Below are positions 12,424-23,874 of a stretch of DNA of 64,000 nucleotides, piece by piece. The stretch is from contig CM069871.1 in the NCBI GenBank assembly GCA_036172665.1, forward strand, positions 57,100,713-57,164,712, written 5' to 3'. How positions within the stretch are numbered: the first letter of the stretch is position 1; every line of letters starts with the position of its first letter. Both the position numbers and the translations under genes were made by a program. This DNA comes from Prosopocoilus inquinatus (taxonomy: Eukaryota > Arthropoda > Insecta > Coleoptera > Lucanidae). The notes beneath the pieces were generated by a model that saw only the letters and a program-made list of their open reading frames with translations, made no database searches and was not told where the DNA came from.

Positions 12424-12702
12424 TGTTTTTTTTTATCTGTGGTGTTTGCCCAACGGGGTCCTAAGTCATAGACTTGTCAGGACCTCAGGAGCGAGGAGTG
12501 TATTTTTGTGTGTGTAAAGTGTTCCATGGCTTTGTTACTTCCAAACCTCCTCGCCGTTGAAGGAGAAGCAGTGTCGAATTGTATCCCCAACACTGAAGGC
12601 TACCTAGAGTGAGTAACGGACATCACGAGAAATTTCTCGAGCGGGGTGCGAACCCACGACCTTACGATTACAAGGCCTTACGTTCAGGCGTTTGGCGACG
12701 AA
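12424..12702 (-). mobile_element. tRNA-headed SINE-like retroposon
   Basis: On the minus strand, GTGGGTTCGCACCCC matches the internal B box of RNA polymerase III promoters (GGTTCGANTCC) and lies about 50 bases into the element, as in tRNA-derived SINEs. A GC-richer body of about 200 bases follows, ending in an A-rich tail (the T run at 12425-12434 on the plus strand). No exact A box or flanking duplication could be assigned. It is clearly less AT-rich than its surroundings, in keeping with a mobile insertion. Confidence 0.6.
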
Positions 12703-12709
12703 ATAAATA

Positions 12710-13680
12710 AAATATTATTGGCGTATGCCAATAAACGAAAAGTGAATTAAGGCATTAAAAAAACATTAAGTTCTGACTTCAGGTTTGCGCAGTTGGGCTT
12801 AAGTATTAAGATAATCTTTTTTGGAGAGTAGTTTTTCTTACTGATTGCGTTGTATCTGAATGTAATATTCGGAGGTGCCAGTTTAAAGTTTTGTTAAACG
12901 ATGGCTTGAGTTATTAAAATCAAAACATTGTACGAAAACGAAGTTTCTTACGCAAACTTACTGTGGAGTTGTGCATTTGTCCCTAACATACTGTTGCGAG
13001 TTGTGGGGCAACTCATGTCAGGTTGAAAGGGTGTTTCTAGCCCAAAAGTAATAATATTTAATATTAGACCAAGACATATCTCTAAAACACATTTAATGAT
13101 TTTTCACTTTTGTATTAATTTATGTATGATCCATCGAACTATGAACATTTAGAAATAAAAATAAATTTTTGACAAACTATGATATAATAAGAGAAACCGA
13201 CTACATATATATTTTGACAGTGTTTGTCACCTATTTGTTAATCTATCGAATCTCATCCGCGAGAATGGTACACGAGACCTATAAACTAATTCAGTTGAAA
13301 ACCCATTCTTCATTCCCTTTTGGCCCCAATTCTTTTAACAATCCGTGCAACATTGAAGCTCGCGTTCCTTTGTTAGTAGCATTTTGGTTATCGGATAGAA
13401 AGCCAGAAGTCTATTTCCAAATCATTATCCACGGATTGCTCAAATGGCGTTTACTTATATTTTTGGAATTGTCGAAATCGGTCCACTCCTTATCTCTTTC
13501 TATGTTTACTTAATAGTTCTTCCTTACATTAGATCAAATAAAAATCCAAAGCTTTAGATGTTCGGATACTTCTTAGGTCCACTTTATTTAAAGTAAATTA
13601 CGAAAATTGAATGATAGAAATAATTTTGAACTTTGAAAACTTAACTGAAGTCAACTTTTCTCCGATGAAATATGTAATAA
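12710..13680. other. No gene seen
   Basis: AT-rich sequence. The 114-codon frame at 13169-13513 was examined and has no recognisable family; it is probably chance. Confidence 0.4.
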
Positions 13681-13686
13681 AATAAA

Positions 13687-13776
13687 ACGGACACTGTAAA
13701 ATCGTCAGGAGCACTCTACATTTCGCTATCTCTTAAAAGCTTCGTCAGTGTTCCTTACGATTTTACAGTGTCCGTT
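13687..13776 (-). repeat. Palindromic element enclosing a hammerhead-like core
   Basis: Inverted arms of about 20 bases (ACGGACACTGTAAAATCGT and its complement) enclose about 50 bases. Read on the minus strand, the interior has CTGACGA, a possible three-base stem (GCT...AGC), then GAAATG. AGGAACA before CTGACGA can pair with TGCTCCT beyond the core at six of seven positions. This resembles a hammerhead with a very long stem I, but the nucleotide expected at the cleavage position is not acceptable in the pairing I can draw. Treated as a decayed or chance motif. Confidence 0.4.
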
Positions 13777-14511
13777 TCAAAGTTTAAAATCTATCTTTTC
13801 GGAGACATAATTATGACGAAAATTGACACTCGTGTCTAACAGACCACACACAGGAGAAACACTTTAGTAGACGACAGGAGTTCGTGCACCGAGGCAAGTG
13901 TGTAGTCGAACCCCCTCTGACCAGAAAAGCGAAATATTTAGATAAATCTGAAATAACCTGATTTCCAGTCTGCATGGGCTTTATTTACATCAAGCGGTGG
14001 TTTTGGAGAATCTTGATGACTCATTCTATTTTTTACTGGCAGAAGTTCTTATGTAACTGATGTCGATGTTGGCCAAGATTTCCTTGTAGAAATCAGGAGC
14101 TCCTATGTAATTATTTCTTCTGTTACAATATGACTCACAGGTGATGCAAAGATAGTTTACGTTCTGAAAAGCATTGCATAATGCAAGCTTGTTTTTTAAC
14201 ATAATGCCCTTGACTTTACCTTGCGTGACTAATGTTTTCGTTACATAAAGCTGCGTGTGTGTCACTTATGTTTTCCAATGAGTCATATTCCGATAGTTCT
14301 AATTAAATAAAGCGTCTTAATTAAATGAAGTGTACTTCATAATAAAGGAGCGTTCATGCAAATTCAAACAGGTCCCCATAAAGTAGTTTTAAGAAAAAGG
14401 TGGTCGAATGATTTTCTCAGATGGACGTGTGGGGTTTTGATTGAATTAGCGATTTTTAGGCTTTAGAATAAGTAATTGAAATTAACCTCCGCCCACAATA
14501 ATTTTTTTATC

Positions 14512-14554
14512 CGTAGATACGTATTTCGGCAGCTAAGCTGCCATCTTCAGTACG
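14512..14554 (-). ncRNA. Hammerhead ribozyme motif, orphan
   Basis: Minus strand, in order: stem I strand CGUA, core CUGAAGA, one extra U, stem II GGCAGC-UUA-GCUGCC (six perfect pairs), core GAA, the short palindromic stem III AUACGUAU, cleavage-site C (position 14516), and stem I return strand UACG. Stem I is only four pairs before a mismatch. The layout is that of type I hammerheads with a minimal stem III known from Penelope-like elements. No PLE reading frame adjoins it, so it may be a solo terminal repeat. The extra U between the core and stem II also occurs at 30851-30891. Confidence 0.6.
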
Positions 14555-14712
14555 CTATCAACTTAAAAGTACTTAAAAAGATCTAAAAACAACCTATTCA
14601 CACTGACAAAATCATAAAAATGTTAAACCTAACAACAATCTAATCATCCTAAAAGATATACATGTATAAATGTAAGTAAATATAAATTAATATGTGAAAA
14701 TCTAAAATAAAC

Positions 14713-15723
14713 TATACCGGGTGTAATCAAATTAGTTTCACATATTAATACTGCAAGTTCCTCGTTATGTAAGAGAATTAATGCCGCAATTATCAAAGGT
14801 CTAATTCAAAAATAAGAAAAATGACCTACGAAAGAAGCGTTGGTACATTTGTTTGAGAACTTATGGTCGATCGTGCATGAGGACATAATAAAACTTCAGC
14901 AAAAGTCAAGGTCAAGTGCTTGATCGCATTTGTAAAAGCTGTGATGTTTTATGTAAACACAATATCAAATTCATAGTGTCCCGGTGGTTGCCCACGTATG
15001 CAATTTGATTAAAGAAGACCATTTTAAATCTACTCTCACCGATGAAATCAAATTTGTTTTCTTAGATAATCGACAATAATTAGATCTTAGTATGAATTAC
15101 ATAAACCTAAACTTTATTCTTTATTGAATATCTAAAGAGTCTTCAGTAACGACAAGACCAAATAAATAAATACGTAAAATGAACAAGCATTCGACAATAA
15201 TTTAAGTGAAAGATAGATTCTTTGTCAGATACTCGATGTCATTTAATTGTACAGTGTAAGCAAAACAAAATAATCAAACCATAAATGAAGGGACGATGAA
15301 TACCGACGTGCGTTGTTTACGATAATTTTTAGAATGTTACCTTAAATTTCTAAATTTTACTTATTGTTACACTTTTGTCAGCAGAAAATTAACTTAATTA
15401 ATCCAGTAAGTAATGCCATAAACGTGGTGGATGTTTATTTTCTTTTAGTATGGAATTGCTGAGCGAAGATTTTATTGACCCAGTGCCCTTCATTTTGATG
15501 ACGCTTTATTGCTTTATGTTTTGTTTATAATGTAATGTTTTGCTTAGAAAAATCCACACACGATCGGTCAGAGGCTCTCAAACAAAAAGACTCCGGGCTC
15601 TTGTGGGGCCTTAATTTCTTACATTTTTCACCAAAAAGATTAAGATATGCAGAATTCGTTTTCTTAAGTCATGAAGAACTTACGGTTTTAATATGTAAAA
15701 CTTATTTGATAATACCCTGTATA
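14713..15723. mobile_element. Family B TIR element, copy 1
   Basis: Left tip TATACCGGGTGTAATCAAAT and the right end, reading AATACCCTGTATA outward, are imperfect inverted repeats extending about 55 bases (both continue TTTCACATATTAAT-like, then AAGTTC). The 1.0-kb interior is collinear in reverse orientation with 26023-28056. No transposase frame is seen. Confidence 0.8.
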
Positions 15724-15729
15724 TGTTAT

Positions 15730-16875
15730 GTATAAATCGGAAAAAAAATGAACACCTAAAATTAACTGTCAGAAAACCTTACAAATAAGAGCTAACCAAA
15801 CAACACGGAAACGCGGAAATAAATAGTCCAAAGACTCCGAAAAAACTTCTTATTCTAACGTATAAATAAGTACATAATTCCCTGTTATTTAAGATTAAAG
15901 TACACCTCGTATATCGCGTATAAAAACATTTTGAAACACAACATAGCAAATTCCGTGTTAATTTAAATACGATTTCCCTAATTACACAGGTCGGCATAAA
16001 TCTGGGGTTTGAATTTTTAGTGCTGGTTTAAGAAGAGAGTCACATACCATTAACAAATCTGTAAATAGTTTTTCTCTATCACGGATAGTTTGAAAAAAAA
16101 CACAATTTTTTTTAATTTTGTATAAAATCTGAAAAAAAAAACTAAATTTATAAAATTTTCTTTTGCCATTGGAATTGTATTTGATGAAACATTAATCTTT
16201 GTAGTGTTGTGATAAATACCATTCGCAACAAGCTAAGAACATAGATGGCGCTGGAAACAGTCTCTACTTTACCAACATTTTTAACATTTAAATCAAATTA
16301 AACAAAAATTAACATCTGATCGCTATAGTTTTTTTTTTTTTTTTTGAAATCTTTAGCAATTTTAAATTTAATTTAATGAGGCTTGTGGCTGGAACTCTAT
16401 AGGCCATTAATTTTGCGTAGGAAAAAGTGAGACGCTGCGTGAACCTGGCGTCTCAGTTTGTACTTGGCTTTTTTTTCCCTTTAAGGAGCAGAACTATCGA
16501 TTTTATCTATCAGGAACTATAGAACTATTAAAAATAAAGCCAGAACTTACTAGAACTTATGAGATTCCATGAAATGATACGCCAGCTTCACAGACACGAT
16601 AAAATTGCATCATTTTCATCCCGTACAAACTGTATCAACAATCCAATCTTTATACAGGGCAGACCAAAAGTATCAAATAATAGCTGTAACTTGGAAAGTT
16701 ATGAAAAAATGTATAATAAAAAATTCCTTGATGTATTCCTACGCATGCTTTGACAAACATAGTTTCTTTGTGTTTTCTTTTGTTTTGTTGCTATGGCAAC
16801 CAACTTTGTCTTTTTTTTAATACGAAACATTCGAAAATTTAAAAATTCTGGTGGATAAAATGAAATCGCTGAAAG
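15730..16875. other. Repeat-like sequence, no gene
   Basis: No exon seen. A solo TATACAGGGCAGACC tip near 16655 resembles the ends of families B to E, but no partner end was found. A run of T at about 16329-16345 is the only low-complexity feature. Confidence 0.4.
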
Positions 16876-16878
16876 ATG

Positions 16879-17155
16879 AGTGGCAATTTAAAATTTTTTA
16901 GAATGCTTCTGCATCAACAACCTGGCTTTATAAGAATACCATGTTTCCTTGGTAAGTACGTTGAGCTTATAATTTTGGATTGGATAAAAAGAGGAATGGC
17001 CCAAGACCACCATTTTGGATTGTAACAGGAACTTAAAAATTCATTTTCTACTTTATCATTTGAACTATTTTCCAGAAAATCTTGGTGCAGTAAGTGAAGG
17101 GCAAGGTGAAAGTTTCCATCAAGATGAAAAAAAAAAACATGGAAAAATTTAATAA
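16879..17155 (+). pseudogene. Internally deleted relic of the uncharacterised zinc-cysteine family (see 23875-25521)
   Basis: Two blocks match the longer broken gene at 24 kb. From 16879 the frame reads SGNLKFFRMLLHQQPGF then IPCFL, matching its CGDLK-MLLGLQGGYTKFPCFL region. From about 17028 it reads LKIHFLLYHLNYFPENLG then EGQGESFHQD, matching its KLHFLFSHLNYFPENLG and GERFHQD region. About 150 residues that separate these blocks in the longer copy are missing. The relic is on the plus strand, opposite to the longer copy. Function unknown. Confidence 0.8.
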
Positions 17156-17277
17156 ATTGAATTTTTGTTGTCAAACAATTAGGGAAGCCGACATTCGAGC
17201 AGCTCTAAATTGACATGGGACTTCCTATGTTGCGTTTCGAAATGCAGCACCCTGTACATACACCGAGTGTCCCGTGA

Positions 17278-18604
17278 TATACAGGGTGTTCTTTTACTGT
17301 GTGCAAATAAAAAAAACCTTTGCATAAGTACACGAAATGCTATCTTCTGCGAGTATTTTTGGTGGCTAGCATAGCCAAAAAATTTCGGATGGACCACTTG
17401 TTTGGAAGTGGTGAAATGTGCGAGAAAATATATTAAGGTCAACGACGCTTTCTTCTCGGTAAGAACACGCCCGCCGATACCGCACTCGATGATCAACGCA
17501 GCATTTCGTAATAATAATCACTAATATTGTTTATTATTTATTTTATTTAAAATTTTAATTCACTGAGCGAAGTAATATATTTTCCGATATCAACTATCGA
17601 TGAATAAATCCGAAAATTTATGCACCAATTAGGCAAGCGCTTTAAAAATGTTCTTCATTCACCCTTTTACGTAAATAAACTTTTGCTGTAATCTCGCTGC
17701 TAGTTATGAAAATATTACTACTTAAGATCCATGGAAAGAAAGTAAATGTCAAATTTTTATAAGTCTATTACAAATAATGTGTATTGAGAAATTACAATTT
17801 GTTTGTACCTCGCTTTTAATTTTGTTTGTTCGTAAACTGCTTCGATAATCGGAATAGTTCTGTTATTGTCGAATGTAAATAAAACACCAGAAGAACTTGT
17901 AACTATTTAATTTAAGAATTAATAATAAAACTATGGGTGACCCGATCTTAAATACGTTATTAATACGACTGCCTTAACTAAAGGTTCTTACACGACTATA
18001 TAAATTGTTTCTATTCTAAAAACGCCTTCACAACCCTGGAATAGAAGATTCGACGGAGGGGTGCATGAATGTGTATTGCTACGAAGACTCGTCATCTAGT
18101 ATTCTAGCACGTTCTATAGTTAAAAATGCATAAGTTAAGATGACTTGTTCTTCTTAGAAATATAATTCTAGAAATATCCGGGTTAGATTCTGAAACCCGC
18201 ACAAATTTGTTCGGCAATTACGAACCGCAGCTTCTTGAATTGCACTAGATTTTAATTTAAAATATTTAAACTTGTAATTACTTGCAGTGAAGTTAGTTTA
18301 AATTGCAAATATTTTGACCGACCACCTGATCGGAGCGGGTGATTTACGTCGTTCGTGCTCAAGATCAAGTGAAATACTGACTCTGCCCTATTTCGGCTTC
18401 GGGTCATAATTGAAGAGGCGGCCGCGTTCCACTTTTAGCTATGCTAGCAGTTCTCAAACGGTTTAGTGAAAATCTGCCACTGCGTTTTTCTCGAAAACTA
18501 TTAAATTTTCGTTAAGAACATATGAGTTCAATCCTTACCATTTATGGTTACAGGTTACATTACAGGTTTAAAAATTTGCATACAATAAAAGAATATCTTG
18601 TATA
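17278..18604. mobile_element. Family D TIR element, copy 1
   Basis: Left tip TATACAGGGTGTTCTTTTAC and the right end (complement of TATACAAGATATTCTTTTAT) are inverted repeats of about 45 bases. The interior is collinear, in reverse, with 56443-57442. A GTGGCTA...GCCAAAAAA segment just inside the left end is well conserved between copies. No transposase is visible. Confidence 0.8.
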
Positions 18605-18762
18605 GGGAACTGTAAAAGTTAAGTGTAAATGTCAATATAATGAAAACTTCCTTAGAGAGAAAATATATTTTTATTTACAATTGAAACAGCTGCCTACACG
18701 CATTCGAAATAAAACATTTATTAATAGAGTGAAACTCAAATAATTTAATCATAAATAAAATT
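18605..18762. repeat. Flank shared with the family D copy at 56 kb
   Basis: The sequence directly right of copy 1 of family D reappears in reverse complement at 56281-56440, again touching a family D end. The match includes GAAACAGCTGCCTAC and TTAATAGAGTGAAACTC. It is therefore part of a larger repeated unit rather than unique flank. Confidence 0.75.
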
Positions 18763-19360
18763 TCATGCTGATGAGCGCGATAATTAAGATGAGCAGTGCA
18801 CAAATTCGATCTGCGCGTCACGCTAATGAGCTATTACGTTAAATTGGATGTGGCGTTATGTGAAGCCTAAATATTGCGAGGTTTATTAGCATTCAATGTG
18901 CATCGATATTAGCCCGACTAAATAGATCATCTTCATATACAATTTAGCGTCCATCGCTCCAAGTACGATTTGCCAGCCTGACTGAAACGCTCGAAGGTCC
19001 ATTCGAACGCAAATATCATACTAAGCGAGACATAAGTGGCCGACATTCGTTATCTAATCATCCCAAATTGATGAACTTAAATCGGCATGTTGAACAAACT
19101 GGATGGGCAGATAAATTCGTAGACATAAACAAGATTAACGAGTGTAATTTAGTTATTTGTTGTTCCATTAGTGTGTTTCTAATTTATATACCACTACTTC
19201 TCATAGTTTTTATGAGATATTTGTGTAATACTTAATATCATGTGATCTAATGTGTTGATTATATGATTAATTTATTCCATTCATTGGTCTCTAGATTTGT
19301 AAATCTAAATATAGATTCAGGAACTTCCCCTAATAAGTAATTGGAAATCGGAAAATGTTT
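18763..19360. other. Apparently single-copy, moderately GC noncoding stretch
   Basis: I found no second copy of this sequence in the window and no open frame. Base composition is more even than in surrounding repeats, with many CG dinucleotides between 18770 and 19140. It is a candidate for genuinely host, possibly regulatory, DNA, which the sequence alone cannot show. Confidence 0.35.
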
Positions 19361-20000
19361 TTTTTATTCAATAATATATTTATTTTAATTAAAAATAGTT
19401 CTGATCACTTAAAATATTCCTGTTCTTAACATCCATCAAGCAGGTCTATGTAAATGTAGTTATAATATGGGATATGTTTAGTAATGCGCGTTCCTAAAAA
19501 ATTAAAATAAGTTGGAAAGTCGCACATAGACGCATTTACTTTGTTAAATATTGTATTCTGAATATGCATTAATCATAAAAAATGACATTTCAAAATCTGC
19601 AGAGACCTACCTTTTCGTGAATCTATTTAATTTTTAAAATCAGAGAATTAAAATAATTTAATAGGGGAAACCCTAGTTTTATATGCAGAGCGGGGGTTCC
19701 GAGGCATCTAATAGAGAACTGTAATTTAAGATTTTTATTTCATTTAATAATATATTTGTTTCAGTTAAGAAAAGAGTTCAGATCTCTTCCAATATTTTTT
19801 TTCATATCAAGTCCGTGTGCTTAACAGTTGTAGTGCACCTCAAAAAAAAATTAAAAATAAGAAAGTTGCACACATTTGCACTTTCTTTTTTTAATAATGA
19901 ATTTTGAATATACAATGACCTTAAAAAAGCACATTTCCACATCTGCAAACATCTGCCTTTTTTGTGGGTCCACTTAATTTCTGAAATTATGTTTATTTGA
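19360..20000 (+). repeat. Diverged tandem duplication, about 280-bp unit
   Basis: Unit 1 (about 19360-19650) and unit 2 (about 19730-20000) share, in the same order: a TTATTTNANTAATATATTT start, AGTTCNGATC, TTAAAATAAG followed by an AAAGTNGCACA segment, GAATATNCA, and ACATTTCNANATCTGCA. Many substitutions and small gaps separate the units. No coding meaning is apparent. Confidence 0.6.
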
Positions 20001-20887
20001 CATGCAAGTAATTTGGCAAGCCAAAAAAATATTTGCATTAAAGACAGAATAGTAACAAATGTATTACATATTCAGTATATGATTATCATTGCAAAAAATA
20101 TAACACTACATAGAAATAAATATAGATAACTTTAAAAAGCAAGATCTTTCAAAGACGACTGATGACAAGACGAATGACGATTTAATAAATTAATAAGTTT
20201 GATAATCGCTTATTCAGAATTAAAACAATATTTATGCAAACCTCTATTTTTTTCGTATTCTTTGTGATGTTTATTAACAGAATTATTTTCATTTACGTGA
20301 TATATGAAGACTTAATTTCTCGAATTATTTCGCGCTAAATATTCATTCTAGACCACTGTGCGGCGTTACGGTGATCACACTGAATAGCACGGCGAGTCCA
20401 GTTCATCTTCCAAACAAGTAACATGGACAGCCAAATAAGTAAGTCTTCGGCAGGCGGTGAACTTGAAGGGCTTTTTAAAAAGGCAGCGGAAAGCTGCCTA
20501 ATCAATCCAAAACAATAAGCCAAAAAATTACAAACGATAGTCGGATAGAATGGCCTCGAAAATAACTATCAACCAACTAAATGCCTTTGGCAAATTTGGC
20601 CGATAATATGACCCAACCGTCGGATACAAGAGCTAGATTCTTTTTGAACGAACGAGCAAGTAATCCGCGTACAATTGAAAAAAAGAACTCGCAGCAATAA
20701 ATGGAAAATTAAGGTTTGTTTTAATTTGATTGTCCACTTTCTCACTGACATTTATTGAACGTAACGTAAGTATCAAATTATGCATTTTCGTGTTAAAATA
20801 TCGATTCGGTAATCTGTTCTTTACGGCACTAACCAAGCTTTTGCTAACTAAAATTTGTTGTTAAAAATAAAATTTGAATTAGTAATA

Positions 20888-21046
20888 CAGTGAACTCTCT
20901 CATTACGGACACCTCTTATAAACGGACAATTTTGTAGAACTTTTCTATAGAATCTTTTAATAAAATTCTTTCTAATAAGCGGACACCTCTTACAAGCGGA
21001 CAGATAATTGGCGACGGTTCGTGTCCGCTTATCAGAGATTTCACTG
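20888..21046. repeat. pogo/Tigger-like MITE with TA duplication
   Basis: CAGTGAACTCTCTCATTACG on the left and its imperfect complement ending CAGAGATTTCACTG on the right are the typical pogo-type terminus (CAGTGRAACCTC...). TA flanks both ends. The 159-base interior repeats the motif AAGCGGACA. Confidence 0.88.
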
Positions 21047-21049
21047 TAT

Positions 21050-23108
21050 TACATTTTTTTAATGGTAGTGAATTGAGGTTATTTTCTGCGGCAAGTGACA
21101 GTTGTAAATAAAAGTATATCTACTAATTGTAAGACATACGTTCGTTATTCGTTGTCATTTCAAAGCATGCTAGAGTTTTTTTTGACTGTACATACGTTAT
21201 AATCCACTGTCAAAATATCGAATTGTTTTGGCAACAATGAAAACCAAAAAAGGCTACCACATGTGATCAGCATAAAACATTACTCCTATAAGCAAAAATC
21301 CTTTGACGAATATCTCAACGGACCGCTCGAAATGAGGTTTGTAAATCACTCATTGTCAATAGGAACAAGGGATTATACGGAAACTGACCTGAAAGTTCAA
21401 TGGCGGCCCTTGAAAATTGGTACATTGAGAGTTGACATCAAATATTATTCGTATTTTTGCAAATGTTAAAAAAGAAAACATTTTGAGGTCAGTATCAAAT
21501 TTAAGAAATCCATAGCAGGATTTCTAGTGATTTGAGTGACGTTTAGTAACTTCAGATTTAAGATCAGTTTACACCGCCGAAACAATGTATTTGTCAAAGG
21601 GTACCAGTTTTCTAAGGTCGCAACTATATTTAGAAAGGGAATGGTTCCGAAAAAGTTTAAATTTTTGAGAAGGCTGTAAAAATCAATGGGCAGGAGCGGA
21701 TTCAAATGACATCCCGAGACTTCAGAAATGAATTTGCCAACAGAATGGGGTAATACAAAGATACCGGGTGATCAACGTAATTCATATTTAGAGGAGGCCG
21801 TGATCGGTGCTATTTTATGCTGTGTGGTTGGATATAATGAAAAATAAATAATAACTTGACAGTTGTCATATTTCAGGTTATGCTCGTGCTTTACACAATC
21901 TTTATTTTGTTATTTTATTTCGTACGAATGCTGGTTTAAACCCTTTTTTAAAATATTAGAGGCGGTTCATTAATTTAAAAATTGCAACAAGCTTGAAACC
22001 TTTAATACGTCACCATAATCGAGAGAGATAATATATCCTTAACCCAAAACTTAAACTTAATAAATACACTATTTAAAAAAAAACTAATAAAATAAGAAAT
22101 ACTAAATATTTAATCGCACTTAAGGCAACTTCACTACTTAAGTTATACGCGTTTCTTGGACATCATTCTCTTATTCCTTTCTCTTTTGTGTGTATTGTGA
22201 ATCTCTTATGTGTTTAACTCGATTTTTCCAAAATCAATCAATATACACAGACTCGCTTTATTTCAATGCAGTTAATGTTTACTTTTATGTTTTATAACCG
22301 GCGTACTCTCGTCTAGATAGTCATACTGCAGTAAGCTTGAGTGAGATACCTGTTCCAAACACTGTACATTTTCAGGAAGACCATACTATGCTATACAACA
22401 ACAACTTGTTTAATATCGAAAACTCACATTGAACTCTAACAACTGTCAATGAAATGAATGGATCGTATTAGGACAATGAAGCTCATTGAATTTAGTTAAT
22501 GCCAGAGCGTTGTAAAGGAAAACGAACGAACTGATTGCAGCTTTGACATTAATTGCATGCGAATTTATGTGGCTACGTGTGACTTTCTATTTTGGATTAG
22601 AGCAAATTAATTCAGAAGTTAATTTTAAAAGTTAGATCACAGCGCAAAAGCACTGGAAATTATTTAGAAAATACATTGCTGTAAAGATAAAAGTAATTGT
22701 ATTCTGTAGGTGTATTTTCATTAAGGCTTATTTTTTTATTAATAACACTAGCCTGCGAAAAACATATTTTTTTTTGCGGATGAGATAGGACTAGGTGTTT
22801 TTCAATGATTTCGGCATTACAAAAAAGAATCTGTTATTAGTTTTTTTCTATCACGCCAGGATTTAAAAAAAAAATAAATAATTATGTACAGGGTTTCTGT
22901 TTACATATTTTGTTATTAGACATATAAAAAAATATTAATCTCAAAAGCTTTAGGGATTTACCTGAACCGCCAGAATTTACTAAAAAAAAAAAAAAAAACA
23001 AATGATCGGAAACCTAGCAAATGAGAACCAGCTCTGTTATTTTAGATTTAACACAGAGTATACTTTCTTGAATTAACAAAGATCCTTTTCCCTAATTTAA
23101 GAAATATA
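21050..23108. other. No gene seen; one solo element tip
   Basis: A TACCGGGTGATCAACGTAAT tip near 21762 resembles family B and E ends but has no identified partner. Short frames here (for example plus 21263-21469) have no recognisable homology. Confidence 0.4.
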
Positions 23109-23110
23109 TA

Positions 23111-23280
23111 CAGTCGGACCTCTTTAACTCGTATCTTCACAAATCGAAATTTTGTGTAAATCGAAACTTACTGATCATCCCTGCACATTGTGTATAACTG
23201 CTATCTATATATTTAACTTGAAATCTCTCTTACTCGTAATTTTCCGGTAACCTGAAGTTTGAATTACGGAGGTTCCACTG
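23111..23280. repeat. pogo/Tigger-like MITE with TA duplication
   Basis: Tips CAGTCGGACCTCTTTAACTC and GAATTACGGAGGTTCCACTG pair as an inverted repeat of the pogo type, flanked by TA. The interior differs from the MITEs at 20888 and 23677, so these are separate families with related termini. Confidence 0.8.
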
Positions 23281-23676
23281 TAGTTTGTCTATATTTTCAG
23301 TTTGAAATTTAAAAAATTGATTTACTTTGATTAATAAGAATTTTATTATGTGTGACAAGTATTAACTACAAAATTGAAAGACTGCAGGGGCGTTTTATAA
23401 AAACGCTGACAGCTAAGACAAATTAATATGTTATATAAAATAAATTTGTAAAAACATATCAAAACAATAATAAATTTCAAATATCGCAAAACGGAAGAAA
23501 CATAAGAAACTACATATTTTTAGAACTAGAAAAACAATCTTTCTTAATTCCTAAAAATATACTGAGTACTCTATTTAAAATAACAAAATTGGTACTCATT
23601 TCTTGGGTTCCGACGGCCATTTATTTTTTTTTTTTTTAAATAAATTCTAGCGGTTTAGGTATAAGCAAAAACTGTA

Positions 23677-23826
23677 CAGCGAAGGTCGGCTGCTGTGAAC
23701 CCGTTTGTACCGGTTATAACCTATTAAATACATACTTCCTTTTTATTTACCGGTGAAAGCGAACTTTGGATATAGTAAACCTGTTTTGGTGCATTTTTTG
23801 GATTCATTTATAACCGAACTTTACTG
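23677..23826. repeat. pogo-like MITE with TA duplication
   Basis: The left end CAGCGAAGGTCGG and the right end (complement of CAGTAAAGTTCGGTTATAA) are an imperfect inverted repeat. TA lies outside both ends. Length is 150 bases, with no coding capacity. Confidence 0.65.
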
Positions 23827-23874
23827 TATACATTTTTTCAATAATATTGATATATATTTTCCTCAATTCTTAGA

